This document shows positions 34,616 to 46,890 of a DNA stretch of 64,000 nt, one piece after another; the stretch's first letter is position 1, and the number at the start of each line of letters is the position of its first letter. A model generated the notes under the pieces. That model did not search any database. It was given only the letters and a program-made list of their open reading frames with translations, and was not told where the DNA came from. The translations under genes and the position numbers were made by a program. Source of the DNA: Gloeopeniophorella convolvens (taxonomy: Eukaryota; Basidiomycota; Agaricomycetes; Russulales); contig WTXD01000026.1 in the NCBI GenBank assembly GCA_022496205.1, positions 186,001-250,000 of the forward strand, written 5' to 3'.

Positions 34616-37600
34616 TCAAACCAGCGCCTTCACCAGCATCCCCTCCAGCCGACAGTACTCGGGCACGATCGCCGCGTAGGCCATAAACGCGTCGACGTCT
34701 GGCTCCGCCACCTTTCCCAATCCGACCTGCATCTCGCTTTCGCTCGTCGGCAGCGCTGTGACTGGGGTAAGCGCCGCGGAGGTAGTCGTGTTCGCAGTAG
34801 CAGCAGCAGCAGCAGAATCCCCGCTGACATTCGCGCTAGCGGAGCCGAGGTCGGGGGTGGTGAACGCCGTCGAGGGAAGCGCGCCACTCGAGCTGCTTGT
34901 GCCAGTCGCCGTGCTCGAGCCGGTGACGGTACGCAGCCGCACCGCGAGCTCGCCCTCGCCGAATGCATCTCCACCAAGACGCTCCATTTCTTCGAGCGCG
35001 TCTTCTTCCTCCTCCTCCAGCACAGCAGTGCCGAAGCCCGTGCGCCGCGTGCCGTACGGTGTGTTCGCGCCGCTTCCCACGGGCGTCTCGCCGCCAACAT
35101 GCGTGCGCATGGGCTGGCCGCCGCTGGTGACCCAGCGCTTGGCAAGGAGCCGCCGCACCTCCTCTTCGAAGCTCCCACGTCCCGTCCCACGCTCTTTTCC
35201 CCATACCCACCGCGCAACGTACGCGCCGCCGAGGGCCGCTCGTCCAGGATAGCCTGTGGCAGGCGCGTTGCGGTGTGGCGTGATCTGTGCCGAGTCGAGC
35301 TGCGTCGTAGGCACGAATACAGGGGAGTTAAACAGCTCGCTGACGAGCGAGGCGACAGCTGGGAAATTGATTGCTGCACCCGTTGACAGTATCCGTGCCG
35401 GAAGCGTGGAAGAATCATAGGGATCGAATGATAAGCCCAGCCCGGACCCCAACGTGCCCAGCGGGCTGAGGGCTGGAGTGCCCGTCCGCTGGCCAGGACC
35501 GGGAGATGCAGCGGTGCTGCTGGTGACTAGCGAGCCGCTGCTGCGAGCGCGTCCTGTAGTAGCACCGAGCACACCGGTAGCAGCCATACGTGCCCACCGT
35601 ACCCGGAACGAAAGGGCCTGACTTTCAACCAAACACCGAGGGTTGGCGCGCAGGTCGCGGAATTCGTTGACCTTCACTCCAGTCTCGAAGCGAAAGATAC
35701 CCTTGACGTGTGACAATGGGTGGCTGTCGCCTTGGAGGAGCCAGAAGCTAAAGAGCTTGTCGTCGAGGCTGGAAATATTGCGTAAGTGAAGCTCGACACC
35801 CAAAAGATATTCAACGGACCCGATAGAGCCGCCCGGCGGAACGACAGAAACAAGTCGGTCGAAAGCACTCCAAGACTTCGTGTACATATCTCTTACGAGC
35901 GCCCTGGGAACGTCGGCATTTCTGCAGGATCTTTATGAGATGGGACGGTGATTTAAACACGCTATGCTCACCTGCTCGTCAGCATGACGATGTACTTCCG
36001 TTTTTCGCTTGGGTCTTGGGCAGGATGAGGGTAGACGCTGTAGAGTCTACTTGGGAGGTAATGAGGAGCGCTAGTAAGAAGAAAGTCCATGGGACCAAAT
36101 GATAGGACAGCATCGGAAGGGGAAGGAACTAGTGAGAGGTAGGTTGATAAGTAGTCGGGAGTAAAGGACGAGATTATGGTATCTATTGACAGCAATTTAG
36201 ATGGGTTTGTGCAATGGCTTGCTCGAAAGCTTACCGGAATCAAATCCGTAGCGATCAACGAGGTATCGTGAGACGGTCGCAACTCGGCGCCCGCCACCGG
36301 AGACGTCAACGTCACCAAGCCATCCACGGACACGCCAGGCCTCTTCTCTTGACCCCGCGATGAATTCGATCACTTCATCATCCCAATGGCCTTGTCCACC
36401 GGAGGCATAGACATACATGCCTGTGGTGCATGCTTCTGCTTCACTCATGCCAATCCATGTGCCAGCAACGAGACTTGCGAGGAATGCAGACGCGATCTGA
36501 ACACGTCCAGTACGGGCCCATATCTCAGGAGAGGTCTCGCGAACGCGGAGTAACTGCGCGGCGATTAGGGAGGAATTGGCGCTCGTGCCGACACGAGCTG
36601 CCATGTGGTCCGGTCCGCCGAGCATCGCTTCTATGCTGAGAGCATGGGAGTGCGAGAAAGTGTCCTGGGCAACGGGGGTGTTTGGCAAGGAGAATGTGTT
36701 TGGAGAGAGTTGAGAATGTAAAGGTAGTCGTGAGTCGAGAGGAGGAAAGTTGGGAACTGGCGTTGACTTCCACCAGACGAGAGCTGGCTGTGAGGGGACA
36801 TGCAGACCACGTGATCAGCAAATCTGGCAGAAGATCTTGGCGCCGAACAGCTGATGCGGAAGCAAATCTTACCTGGGCAGCCCCACCAATCGCTTTGATT
36901 CTCGACACTTCATGGTTCCGGCTGATTTCCTCCAGGAGGAAGTCTAGGTGGACCGGAAGGCAAGCGTGATTGAATATCGGGCAAACAAGAGGTGAGACGA
37001 GCAAATATTGGTGAAGATTCGACCCCGATCGTGATTCGTGACGGACATATATGGCATTCGTCAGCACATCGCAAGGGGGAAACGCGAATTGGTTCCGCGA
37101 AGAAAAAACACGCACCGAGTGCCTTCACCCACATGTCAACCGGTGTCGTATATGCATCGCCAGGAGTAGTGAAGATTCCACCTTGCGTTCTAGAACAAGT
37201 CAGCATGGTCCGTATGCCAAACGTTGTGTCGCGAAGGTGCAGGCGAGGGTGCGCGCATGGTCGCGTCATCGCGGAGGACTTCGAGGGCCGCTGGTTGGCG
37301 ACCAACAACACGTGGAGTATATAACCCCTCCCGGTAAATCGTGGTTGACGACATCGGCGGTGACGACGACGACGCTGATGACTGGGGTGCCATGGAGCGC
37401 CGGAACACCTCCCTATCTCCTAGGCCGACCCTGCCCGTAGATCCCTGCGGCACTGAACGCGGAAGGGAGGACTCACTGGTACTCCGAAAGCGCCGTGTCG
37501 AAATCAACAGCCTCTACGCCTACGAGCTCCAAATTTTCGTCTACAATCGTCGCGCGCAGCTGATCTGTAGAGAGTTCAAGGCCCAAAAAGAGAGCCTGAC

Positions 37601-37622
37601 CGCTCTTGGATGGACCAGGCAT
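34616..37622 (-). CDS. XKS1: D-xylulokinase (FGGY carbohydrate kinase)
   Basis: Seven exons: 37622-37477, 37189-37116, 36943-36873, 36787-36235, 36182-35972, 35921-35820 and 35768-34616, giving 769 aa. It phosphorylates D-xylulose to xylulose-5-phosphate with ATP, feeding the pentose phosphate pathway. Family signatures include the N-terminal LFLGLELSTDQLRATIVDE, IKAIGGAAQ, GMSEAEACTTGMYVYAS, GQGHWDDEV, LDDKLFSFWLLQG, LATGAA-like STGAAINFPA, VPTTQLDSAQ, RAALGGAYVARW and the C-terminal EYCRLEGMLVKALV. At 769 aa it is longer than typical ~550-600 aa xylulokinases. The extra length is low-complexity Ser/Thr/Ala/Gly sequence in exon 7 (around 35570-35430 and 35100-34750). Introns are 46-287 bp, the first being the longest. 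It is flanked by outward-facing F-box paralogues. Confidence 0.95.
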
Positions 37623-38628
37623 GGTGACGTGGGAAGAAATGATACAGAAGTGAGTGCAGAGGGAATGGTATCGATGATGGTATCTCTTGATGTCTTAAAG
37701 CGAGGTCTGGTATTGAGGACGTGGTATTGGTGGTCGTGAAAAGAGGGAAGATTCGTCACGAGTCGTCCGTATCGGTGCTCCAACGATACTCCAGCGCGCG
37801 CGAAGAGTCGAGAACGAACCGCGGCCTCCCAGAGGAACGAAACGAAAGGAAGCGATCCCGTGCCTTCTTGCTTGGAAAGCGCGATGGAGAATAAGGGGCA
37901 GGAAAGAAACCAGAAAATCTTGCGGAAGGTATCTCGATTTCTCAAGCGACGGGCCCAGTTTGTTTGCCGCATTGCCGCCTCTTTTCCCACGCCCCACCTC
38001 AACACCTCCGAGAGTCTCCAATGACTCGGATCCTCTCCCCATCATTCGCTCCAACTCGCGTGCCCATCGGTCCCATATAGCTGATCGTCTGTGCCAAGTT
38101 TCGTGATATTTCTACAGGCCAGACCAGCCTTTCTTGTAGAGGCAGTAGCCATTCTCTGGCCTAGACGCGCCTCAATCTCCATCGATCTCATGCACCCCAA
38201 ACATCGCGACGTCTTGCCTAGTGGGTATCTCCAAGACCGGTGCGATTTTGCGTATACGTAACCCCATCTCGCAATAAGGGTATCCTGCCCTTCAGTCTTG
38301 GTGTTATCACAGTTCAGCGATAGATCGAGGGCCGGTCTGGTTGGTGGGCAATCGGGTATAGCAACTAACAAGGTATTCAGAACAGTCCCCTTCAAGGGAA
38401 TCTTCTTGATTGCTTCACGCTTCTGCGCAGTTTCTTGTTCAGACTGTAGTGTTTGAAGAATGCTTCCCCCGTGCTCAATGAACGGAACATTCAACCTTCC
38501 GCTTCTGGGATAAGGGATTACTGTGTCGGGCCTTGTGTCCTTTTCACCCGGGCGTCTGAACGGCTGCTGCATGTACTATTTATTTCACAGGATTCGTGTT
38601 CGGTCGAGCACCTATTTCCTCTTTCCAA
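37623..38628. promoter_or_regulatory. Divergent intergenic, xylulokinase / F-box copy 2
   Basis: About 1 kb between divergently transcribed genes; it must hold both promoters. No TATA box or clear operator was recognised, and no exon is supported. Confidence 0.4.
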
Positions 38629-39707
38629 ATGTCCCCAAGTCTCTGCGGGCTCCCAGTCGAGATCATCCTACATGTCCTTTCTCTCCTCCCCGATGACAAC
38701 GAAATCGAGCGTCGGGGGGCGCTGAACAACTTCTCCCTTGCGTCTCGCCATCTCTATCTCATTGCTACTCGGGAAGTCTTTCGCAAGTATACGTTGGTTC
38801 TCCGAAGGAGCGAGTTGGTCAGGAAGCGACCATGCTGTCCCCTTACTGGGGCCTTTCTCGACGTCTGGGATGACCACGGCGTCCGTGCTCGTCTCGGTCA
38901 CCTGCGGAGCAAAGCACGCTATGTCCGCGACCTTAGGATTGTGGATGTAGGCCAGTCTAGGGTCGCCAAGTATCGCAGGAGCTCCCCCGGCCCAGCTGCC
39001 TTCGCACCGGAGTTCTTACCGCTTCTCATGAGCACCCTTCGATCTCTCAAGGGTGTTGCTGCCGTCTCATTCGAGACGGAGAGATACGACGCTAGCCTTG
39101 TGCCTGTCGTGTTCCCAGTTCCCCTATGGATCTGGCTCATCGATGCGAGATTACGGACTGTCAGCTTCCTTGGCGACTTCGAGTTTCCTGACGACCTACA
39201 GCCTCCGTGGTCCATTCGCGATTTGACCGTTATCCCGTATACATGGACTGCTCAAAAGATGGTCGAAGTGCGTTCCCAATTCCAAAGCAGAGCAGTACCT
39301 AACTTCAGCACAGAATGTTCGTCCTCCATTCTTGAAATTCGACTACACTTGGCTTAGGACGGGACCTGCTACCCCCTTCGTGCCGTACCCGACACTCAAA
39401 GCCATCAATATTCGGGTCTCCTTCTACACATTTGTACCCAACGGACACCTGTTCGACTTCCGGTCCGTTCCACAGGTCGACGTCCAGGTGACTATAGATG
39501 CCATGCCCGACTATAGCTCAACTCCATTCGTGAGTCCCGACTTGTTGGCACGATTGACCATCTGCTCGAATGTTATTACTGCAGGGAGATCCCTTGGAGA
39601 TACGACCCACAGCACCCCTGTGGCTTTTCGCTGACGACCCCAGCAAACTCGAGGTCACTCACGGACAAAACGTGATCATGGTTCGGCGCCGGCCGCAAAA
39701 CCAATGA
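38629..39707 (+). CDS. F-box protein, copy 2
   Basis: Three exons, 38629-39267, 39314-39529 and 39585-39707, giving 325 aa. The F-box is at the N-terminus (LCGLPVEIILHVLSLLPDD ... FSLASRHLYLIATREVFRKYTL). Downstream blocks shared with copy 1 include VRDLRIVD, LLMSTLRSL..AAVSFETE, VPLWIWL and FEFPDDL. Exon 1 is nearly the same size (639 versus 636 nt) and both introns fall at equivalent positions, so the two genes are clear paralogues. They presumably act as SCF adaptors with diverged substrate surfaces. The strand is opposite to copy 1, with xylulokinase between them. Confidence 0.8.
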
Positions 39708-40723
39708 ACCAGCCCAATATAAAGGTGCCTTGGTCTGTCAGGCGGCATACATATAATCCATGCCGGACATATAGGTTACCTTTGTCAGTTAAAGCACCTC
39801 CCTCCTTCTCTCCCGATTCATATGGCTGAACGGTCTCAGTGCTCCATACACGATGTTCTATCTGTTCGTTTGCTCGCCCATACTTTAGCGAATATGAGCG
39901 CCGCCTTGCGACATCTTTTTAAAGGGTACGCACAAGACCAGGCGCCGGACCTTGGCATGCACTTGATGCGCCGGCCGCACAGCAACCCTTGTTCTCGAAT
40001 TCTCGAGTAATGTCTACTTACACCCATCCTGAGTCTTCGCCTGTGTACCGGCGGATCGGTGTTCTTGACAGACGACAAAAGCCTGATCCAGGCTCGGCCG
40101 GCTCCTGCGCTGGCTTGACACGTGCCAGTGAGCATCCACAAGATGTTCCCAATCAACCCAGGCTGTCAACTGCTGTCCGCGGATTCTACCACAGGAGCCC
40201 TACCCTGGACATCACCGCCTGGCATTCAAGCGCTTGCTGACTGAGCTCACATTGTGAAGACACCAGCTCCCGCCCACGAATCCTCGCAGGACGATGCTCC
40301 CTTTACGCACTACGTGGCGCGATCATTGTGTCAGGTGGACCCCACCTTGACATACCCTCATCGATATGAGCCGGAGGTCCCCTTTCCGTGACCTAGATTC
40401 AGAAGATCCCTGTCATATTTCTCCGCGCCGACATGATCTATGAAGGCTCGAGGCCAAGGTACGCTCCTTTTCTTTAGCACGGCGGTGTATGCCCCGACAA
40501 TATGGACCACCGTCTACGTATTTGATCGTATTGAAAGGTAGCTCATGAGTCAGGGCTTTTCCGCACCTGCTCCACCTACTAACATTTAGAGGTTAGGTTA
40601 GCGTGCCTTGCAGACTCTACCAGCAATTGCCAATCTCGTTACCGCAGCACGGCATTGCATCGAACGCCGTGTGTCGTAGCGCATATAAGGGCACTCTGTA
40701 AACCGCTCATTCCTCACCGCAAC
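39708..40723. other. Intergenic upstream of the lectin/WSC array
   Basis: About 1 kb with no supported exon. A TATA box (catataagg, about 40682-40690) lies about 35-40 bases upstream of the first lectin ATG. Confidence 0.5.
40682..40690 (+). promoter_or_regulatory. TATA box of lectin L1
   Basis: catataagg about 38 bases before the ATG at 40724. Equivalent TATA elements precede L2 (48212-48220) and L3 (52746-52754) at about the same distance, which supports the choice of start codons. Confidence 0.6.
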
Positions 40724-41281
40724 ATGACTCTCACTCCCGGAGCACTATACGTGCTCATCAACGTCAAGTCGAATATAGCATTAGACCTTTCTGCCTCGAA
40801 CGATCATTCAGTCGTCGGCTATGACTTCCACGACGGAGACAACCAAAAGGTATGAACTTATGCACGTCCGCGCAAATTTGTACTGACTCTGCAATTCTGC
40901 TCAGTGGACCCTGATGCCGGGGTCCAACGGCCTGTGGATTATCCGGAATTCAGCAACCGGGAAGTTACTCGCATTCGAAGGCAATGAGCCTAGAGACGGT
41001 GCTCCTCTCGTCTCAGTGGAGGAAACTGGGCTCCTTTGGGACATCAGTCCGGCTGGATCGAGTAACCCTCAGCAATACAGGTAGCGTGCTCGTGGTCTGC
41101 TCATCGGTCAATAATAACTTCTGGTCCTATCAGGATCCAATGTGGCCAAAATACCAGTTTCTGTGTTGACTTCTCCGATCATGGCAACACGGCTCCTGGA
41201 ACGCCTGTGACGCTGTGGCGGTCTTACCCCGACTCGACGAATCAAATGTGGAATTTTCTGCGTGTTGATGGTCCGAAGTAA
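40724..41281 (+). CDS. Ricin-B-like beta-trefoil lectin L1
   Basis: Three exons, 40724-40849, 40905-41080 and 41134-41281, giving 149 aa. The sequence shows the three pseudo-repeats of a RicinB_lectin_2 (PF14200-like) beta-trefoil: LINVKSNIALDLS ... NQKW, IIRNSATGKLLAF ... LLWDI and FCVDFSDHGN ... NQMWNF. There is no signal peptide, which is typical of fungal cytosolic defence lectins that act after ingestion, though that role is inferred. It is the most diverged of the three lectins in the window. All its introns are GT-AG and it lacks the tiny terminal exon of L2 and L3. Sugar specificity cannot be read from the sequence. Confidence 0.87.
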
Positions 41282-42684
41282 CATCTACACCGAACGTGGT
41301 GGCTTAGACAGGTTCATTTGTGCACAGGCCTCTAGTTTCGATGACAATGTAGTGCATATCGAGCCGTTGTAGCACTCCGGAAGCCATTCTAGCGTATCGC
41401 TATCTCTTGTTTGCATACGTAGCTGGACCTAGACAGACGCCTACCTGGCAATCGGATAGATCCATGAGGTCAACTAACCAGACGGGTACGGCGGCACAAG
41501 CACTCAAGTGAGCTCAAGTTGGCTTCTGGACATGGGATGCCTTGAGTGGTGTGACACCGGCGTTCCAATGTTGAACGTTCTAGAAACCGATTGGATGGAT
41601 CCATGAGGCCAACCAGCCAGACAGTGCGGCTCCATAAACACAGATAGGAGATGCGTTGAGTGGTGTGACGCCCGTCGCCAGTACTCCAATGTTGACTAGT
41701 GACCAACGAGCTTCGAAAATCGGATCGCGATGTTAGCAAGGCACGCCGGGCGCGCCTGACGAACTGACCTGGGTCCTGAACTGACGCAGAACACTCTGAA
41801 AGACACTCATCTGGATCCATCGCCATTTTCCAAACCACCTTTTCTCCGCCAGGACGCTGAAACTCCTTATTTCGGGGAAGAACTGGGGCCACCGGGCATT
41901 GCGAGATTCGACCTTTGAGCACGTTTAGGATAGAACAGAACGCCAGTGGAAGTTGGCTGGAAGTCACACTCTCCTTCGACCGGATCGGACCGACCTATTA
42001 CATAAGTCTAATTAGTGGGAACGCTTTACTAATTCTGAGGTGCTGACGGCAGCGGCCGAGGCCTGGGCGCCTAAGTCTGGTCTCCGAGCTCGACTCTGTT
42101 CGACTCCTTCTCATGACCGCGGCGCCCAGGGCAACAGACCCTCGCCACGTCGTATTCTATCCTCCTATCTTCCATGGCCAAAGGGAATGGATTCATATAC
42201 CGTGTCTCACAGGTTCATAGTTCGTCTTGGGCTCATTCATGGCCGCTCGCCCCGCCTAATTTCGTAAACGCCATTCGATGAGTCGATAGGCCCTCGCGCT
42301 TCTTGAAGCTCAAGCTTCAAGCTTCACCATGAGTCGGTAATAGGTTGGCACCTTCTTTTTTCTGACATAGGTGTCAGCTCTCACGAGCGCGCGGTCCTAC
42401 GTAGGTATGGGTAACCTGCATGTTCATTCTCACCTCACTAAGTGCCATATCCTTCTAGGTCCGTCTTCTACCAGCGACTATGTCCAGGTTCAACGTTTCA
42501 AGCTCAATTCTGGACACGTCGCGCTTCTTTGATGCGCGGAACGCTGCCGGTAGCTCAGGTCCGCCGCACTTTTGGCGCAGTATATCATCTGACAATACTG
42601 ACGATACCACCCAACTCTAGGTTGGGTTCCCTTCTAAACCTCGCGTACTTTGATACTCTACCTTTTGGTCGTGCGATCTGTGAG
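41282..42684. other. Intergenic with a diverged direct repeat
   Basis: About 1.4 kb between lectin L1 and WSC pseudogene W2. Apart from the direct repeat at 41455-41690, nothing is supported. The 165-codon minus frame at 41470-41967 runs through the repeat and shows no domain I can defend. Confidence 0.4.
41455..41690. repeat. Imperfect direct repeat, two units of roughly 120-130 bp
   Basis: Two neighbouring units share gatccatgagg-caac-a-ccagac, then ttgagtggtgtgac, then ccaatgttga, in the same order. They begin near 41455 and 41594. Confidence 0.6.
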
Positions 42685-43721
42685 ATGCGTTGGCTGTCCT
42701 CCTTTTTTGGGCTCGCGCTCTGGTGGCAAGTGGGTAGCACCCTCCCCCTGATTCCCTGTTCACTTGCGTCCTGACACGTCGCTTCAGCGGGTCATTGCCT
42801 CTCCGACGAATCTGGGCAGGTCTCTCAGCCTCCCTACCTTTCCAGGATGGACAGGTCCGAACTGCTACGAGTAAGTTTCGTCTACCAGGCCTTCGTTTGG
42901 TGTTCATCATCCGGGCCAGGGATAATCGCAACTTCCCAAACTTCCATTTTCCCCTGCTTACTGGGGCATACTTCGTCGATACAACCGGGATGACGATTGA
43001 AGAATGTTTCGCTTTTTGCGAAAATCAAACCCAACCTTTTCGCTTTGCCGGGTTAACGGACGGCTTCCAATGCTGTATGGGTGTCACCACCGGGTCACAA
43101 ATTTGAACTGACGCTGTTCGTAGCGTGCGACAATTTCTACGAGTTCATCCTTGAGAATGTTGGAAATTCTGCCTGTGACACCCCTTGTCGCGGCAACTCG
43201 TCAGAATTGGGAGGCTGCGGTGGTCCTTTCATCGCCAGCGTCTACCAGAACATGAACGTGAACGTTGTCATTCCATCTTTAGTCCAATCTGTTGGCCCTT
43301 GACTCTCGGGTGCTATAAGTGAGTGTCCGCGTGGGATTTCCTACATTAGCTCATGTCTCCCCAGTGATTCCACCAGCGCTAGAGCTCTACAGGTTAGGGT
43401 TGACGCAGGGAATACCACTGTCGAGTCGTGCGTTTCGACATGCGAGGCTGAAGGATTTACCCTCGCAGGGCTCGAGTTTGGCCAGGAGTGCTGTACGTGC
43501 ACCTTCGTCTGCGGCGATCTCCTTGACAATGTCGCACAGGGTGCGGCTCTGAATTTCAGAACAATTCGATGTTCTTTGGTAATGAAAATGGCATCGAATC
43601 CGGCGTTTTCATTGAACACCCAGGCGCTCCATTATGTAACATGGGCTGCGTGGGGGATCCGACTGAGTTGTGTGGCGGCCCAGCTCTGTTGGACCTCTAT
43701 AACTTCACTATCGCCCTGTGA
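42685..43721 (+). pseudogene. WSC protein W2, disrupted
   Basis: The signal peptide exon (MRWLSSFFGLALWWQ), WSC1 (FVDTTGMTIEECFAFC, CRGNSSELGGCGG) and much of WSC2 (STSARALQVRVDAGNTT, ELCGGPALLDLYNFT) are present in the same exon order as W3 and W4. At the WSC1/WSC2 junction, where the paralogues read GPWEALGCYK, W2 has TGA instead of TGG and one base fewer, so the frame is lost. The reading frame also ends shortly after LYNFT. The 5' part could still be translated as a single WSC domain. Confidence 0.78.
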
Positions 43722-44343
43722 TCTTCTGTGTACCAGGGCAGCCCTTCTCATGTATATTCGCTCTCGCCAACTTCTGTCAGCGCTAGCATATGCGTGCTAG
43801 GGTGAGAAAGGAACGTCGATTCTATTAGCAGACCATCAGGCACCTGCATCGTGTCAAAGAGCAGATCATGCCGTATCTTTACAACTGAAGGATCATTGGG
43901 ATACGTTGGTGTTGATTGATCACCCGCTGTAAAGCCGCGACAGGCCCATGCCCACGTGCATCACTTTTACTGGTCGACTAAAGCTGACTGATTCTGCGAG
44001 GGGTTGATATGTTGTGCGTTACATTGACTTCTCGCTTGATAGAGGTTAGCTGACAATCGGTTGGTCTTCGTGGATAGCGAAGGTACAGATTACAGTGCTT
44101 GCTTGCACGGATGCCCAGCAGGGTACATTCCCGCCTCTTTAATGCACAATGGACAGATAGCCACGCTTGTCCGCTGCTCCCCTGACTTCCGATCAGGGCT
44201 GTTTGTCGCAAGTGACAGGGAGACGGCCGCACCACACCCGACGCCACATTGTCAACGAGTCTTGCTACGTATTGTATCGGACGCAGGGAGCATCATATAA
44301 CACCATCGCGTTACCGGCAATAAGGGTGGCTGAGTCCTCCAAG
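43722..44343. repeat. Duplicated 5' flank of W3
   Basis: About 43918-44343 resembles 46549-46890 upstream of W4, including the tgtaaagccgcgaca block, the cttctcgcttgat block and a tataacaccat element shortly before the ATG. It marks the W3/W4 duplication. Confidence 0.7.
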
Positions 44344-45478
44344 ATGCTCTACAGGCTTGTCGTCGCCCTTGGATTCGCTCCTTTGCTCCAGGTAAGGCAG
44401 ATTGCTCACCGCTAATCGAGCATCTACTTACTGTTTGTCGCGTTCATGGGTATTAGATCATTGCATCTCCGATGAAGTCTCCTAGAACAGTTTCAGTCAA
44501 GCTCCCTGATCCGCCAGGTTGGTTAGGCCCCAACTGCTTTGAGTACGTTCCCGGCCTGTCGAGCCCGGCCTGGAGAAAGATGCTTACATACCGCAGGGAC
44601 AACCGCAATCTTCCTGGCCTCTTCCTCCCTCTTTTCATTGGTGCTTACTTTGTCGATACAACCGGAATGACGATCGAAGAATGCATCTCTTTCTGCGATA
44701 ATCAGCCACAGGCATTCCGCTACGTCGGCCTGACAGATGGATTCCAGTGCTGTGAGCATCCTCTCGCGTCTGCGAAACCTATGTGGTCTCACCTGAGGAC
44801 TTGCAGCGTGCGACAATTTCTTCGAACACATCCTTGAGAGCACCGGAAACAACGAATGTGATGCCCCGTGTCGCGGCAACCCCGCTGAACAAGGCGGCTG
44901 TGGCGGCGCTTTCAGGGCAAGCGTCTATACGAGGGAGAACTCAACATTCATCATTCCCGCCCTGGTAGAGTCCGTCGGGCCGTGGGAAGCCCTGGGATGT
45001 TACAAGTGCGACTCGCTTTCACCTACTCGACTGAGTCTGATCATGATTCACCGCATAGCGACTCTACGAGCGCCCGCGCTCTCGAAGTCAGGATAGACGC
45101 TGGCAACACCACCGTGGAGTCCTGCGTCGCCGCGTGTGAGGCCAAGGGGTTCCCGCTGGCTGGCCTCGAGTTTGCTAAGGAGTGCTGTACGCCTGAATCC
45201 CATCCCCGCACCCTCGATCATTCTGACGACATCCACTTGTAGGGTGTGGCTCAGAGCTCCAGAATGGCTCGGAATTCTTTGGCAATAATGACGGTATTCA
45301 GAATGGAAACTTCCGCGAAGATCCAGATGAACGAGCGTGCAACCTGGGATGCGAAGGCGATCCGACCGAGCTTTGTGGTGGTGATGCCTTGTTGGATCTG
45401 TACACATTCACTGGATCTTCCAAACGCACCGTACTGGACATCATGATTGATGATCCCTGCGCAGGGAGTGGCTTGTGA
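44344..45478 (+). CDS. Secreted two-WSC-domain protein W3
   Basis: Six exons: 44344-44391, 44457-44542, 44597-44751, 44807-45005, 45059-45186 and 45243-45478, giving 283 aa. A signal peptide (MLYRLVVALGFAPLLQ) precedes two WSC domains. WSC1 runs from PPGWLGPNC through GMTIEECISFC, FQCSCDN and GNPAEQGGCGG. WSC2 runs from ALGCYK through VESCVAACEAKGF, ECWCGSEL, GDPTELCGG and LDLYTFTG. It lacks the third WSC domain and the HsbA-like C-terminus of W1, W5 and W6, ending soon after WSC2 with a short unrelated tail. WSC domains bind cell-wall polysaccharides; a secreted or wall-associated role is inferred. Confidence 0.85.
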
Positions 45479-46890
45479 CGGAAATACTGCACGATACTTT
45501 TGATGCATTTCAAATATTGTGTCCTCTTTTGGGCAAGCGCCAATGGCTCGGTGACCGTTTGGCCGGTTGACCGGGAACACTCACCCCAGGTTTCCCAAAA
45601 AAAGCATCATGTAGCCCTCACTGAGCTCAATCTCCCTCCACCCGCCCTCTTCGCTGTCGTGCTCGAGTTGACGCTCACAACCCGCTCCACACAATGGGAC
45701 CATCCGCGCCAGTGACGACCGTCCCGTATATAATACCAGAAAGGGAGATTTGCTGCTCTCCGGGAGCATTGAGCTCGCTATCACCCTGGTGCCAACAGCC
45801 TGCCTGCGCTACTCTTGCGGCGCCGCTCGCAGGAACGACTTTCGATATGTTGACAACGCGTTCGGCAAGCACGCGTGATGCGCCACTCGTACAGACTGAT
45901 ATCTCCACGACATCGCGGTTCTCGCGCCCCGAACACCCGACACGATGCGCAAGATCCTCGGCTACATGGAACACACGTTCAATGTCCAGATGCATTGTGG
46001 TTCCCGCATGAAGTTACGGTACGTGCCAATGCCCATATGCTAAAGTCCTTCCCGTTTCATGCAGAACCAGGTTCCGTCTTGGGCGATGGACACAGGCAAC
46101 TGCAACATTGCGGAACGACTCACGGAGCAACATGGGCGGTGTCACCGTAGTGCATGCTGTCGTCCTACTGCCATTCACTCCGTTTTCTCCGACGCAGGGG
46201 CTATCCCTCACCGCCTTCTACCAGTCTCCGAGTACCCCGCTCGCGCCCGATGCATCCATCACCGTGGTCGAGGCATTGCGGCGCCGCTCGACACCAGGCA
46301 AGGCCGGCGGGATCGTCGCGAAGTGGGCATAGTAGGACTGGCGCCCGACCGGTGCCGGTGGGAGGGTCGCGGCCACGTGGCGGGTGCGCACAGGGCCAGC
46401 GCGGGCGCCATGGCCTGGTTTGGGAAGCGCGACAAGCTGCCCACGCCCGCGAGGGGCGCCGATGCATACAGAAAGGAGTAGGGGCCAGTGGGCAAGTGTT
46501 TCCCGAACAGGTTACCACTGGTGTTGGCTGACATGCGATTCATCATTCGATCACCCACTGTAAAGCCGCGACATGCCCACGCCCACACATACATCACTTC
46601 TACTTGATCGACTAGAGCTGACTGGTTCTGCGAAGGCCGATTTATTGTACGTTACGCCGACTTCTCGCTTGATGGAGGTTACTGACAATTGAGATGTCTT
46701 CGTGGACAGCGACTGTACGGATCGCAGTGCTCGCTTCCAGAATCCACGGGTACCTAGCGCAAGTGACACGGAGTCGGCCGCACCACACCCGATGCCGCAC
46801 TGTCAACGCGTCGTGCTACGTATGACCGACGCATGGAGCACCATATAACACCATTGTGGTTTACAGTGGGGCGGTTGTGGGACCTGCAAG
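45479..46890. other. Intergenic with a GC-rich segment; duplicated W4 5' flank
   Basis: 46549-46890 is the partner of the W3 5' flank. About 46200-46480 is strikingly GC-rich compared with its surroundings. It has a protein-like but short plus frame ending near 46332 that I cannot assign. No complete gene is supported. Confidence 0.45.

Noticed and set aside
41470..41967. 165-codon minus-strand ORF with a DECLSEC stretch resembling a WSC half
   Set aside because: It runs through the direct repeat, lacks the rest of the WSC cysteine pattern and has no signal peptide or neighbouring exons in phase.
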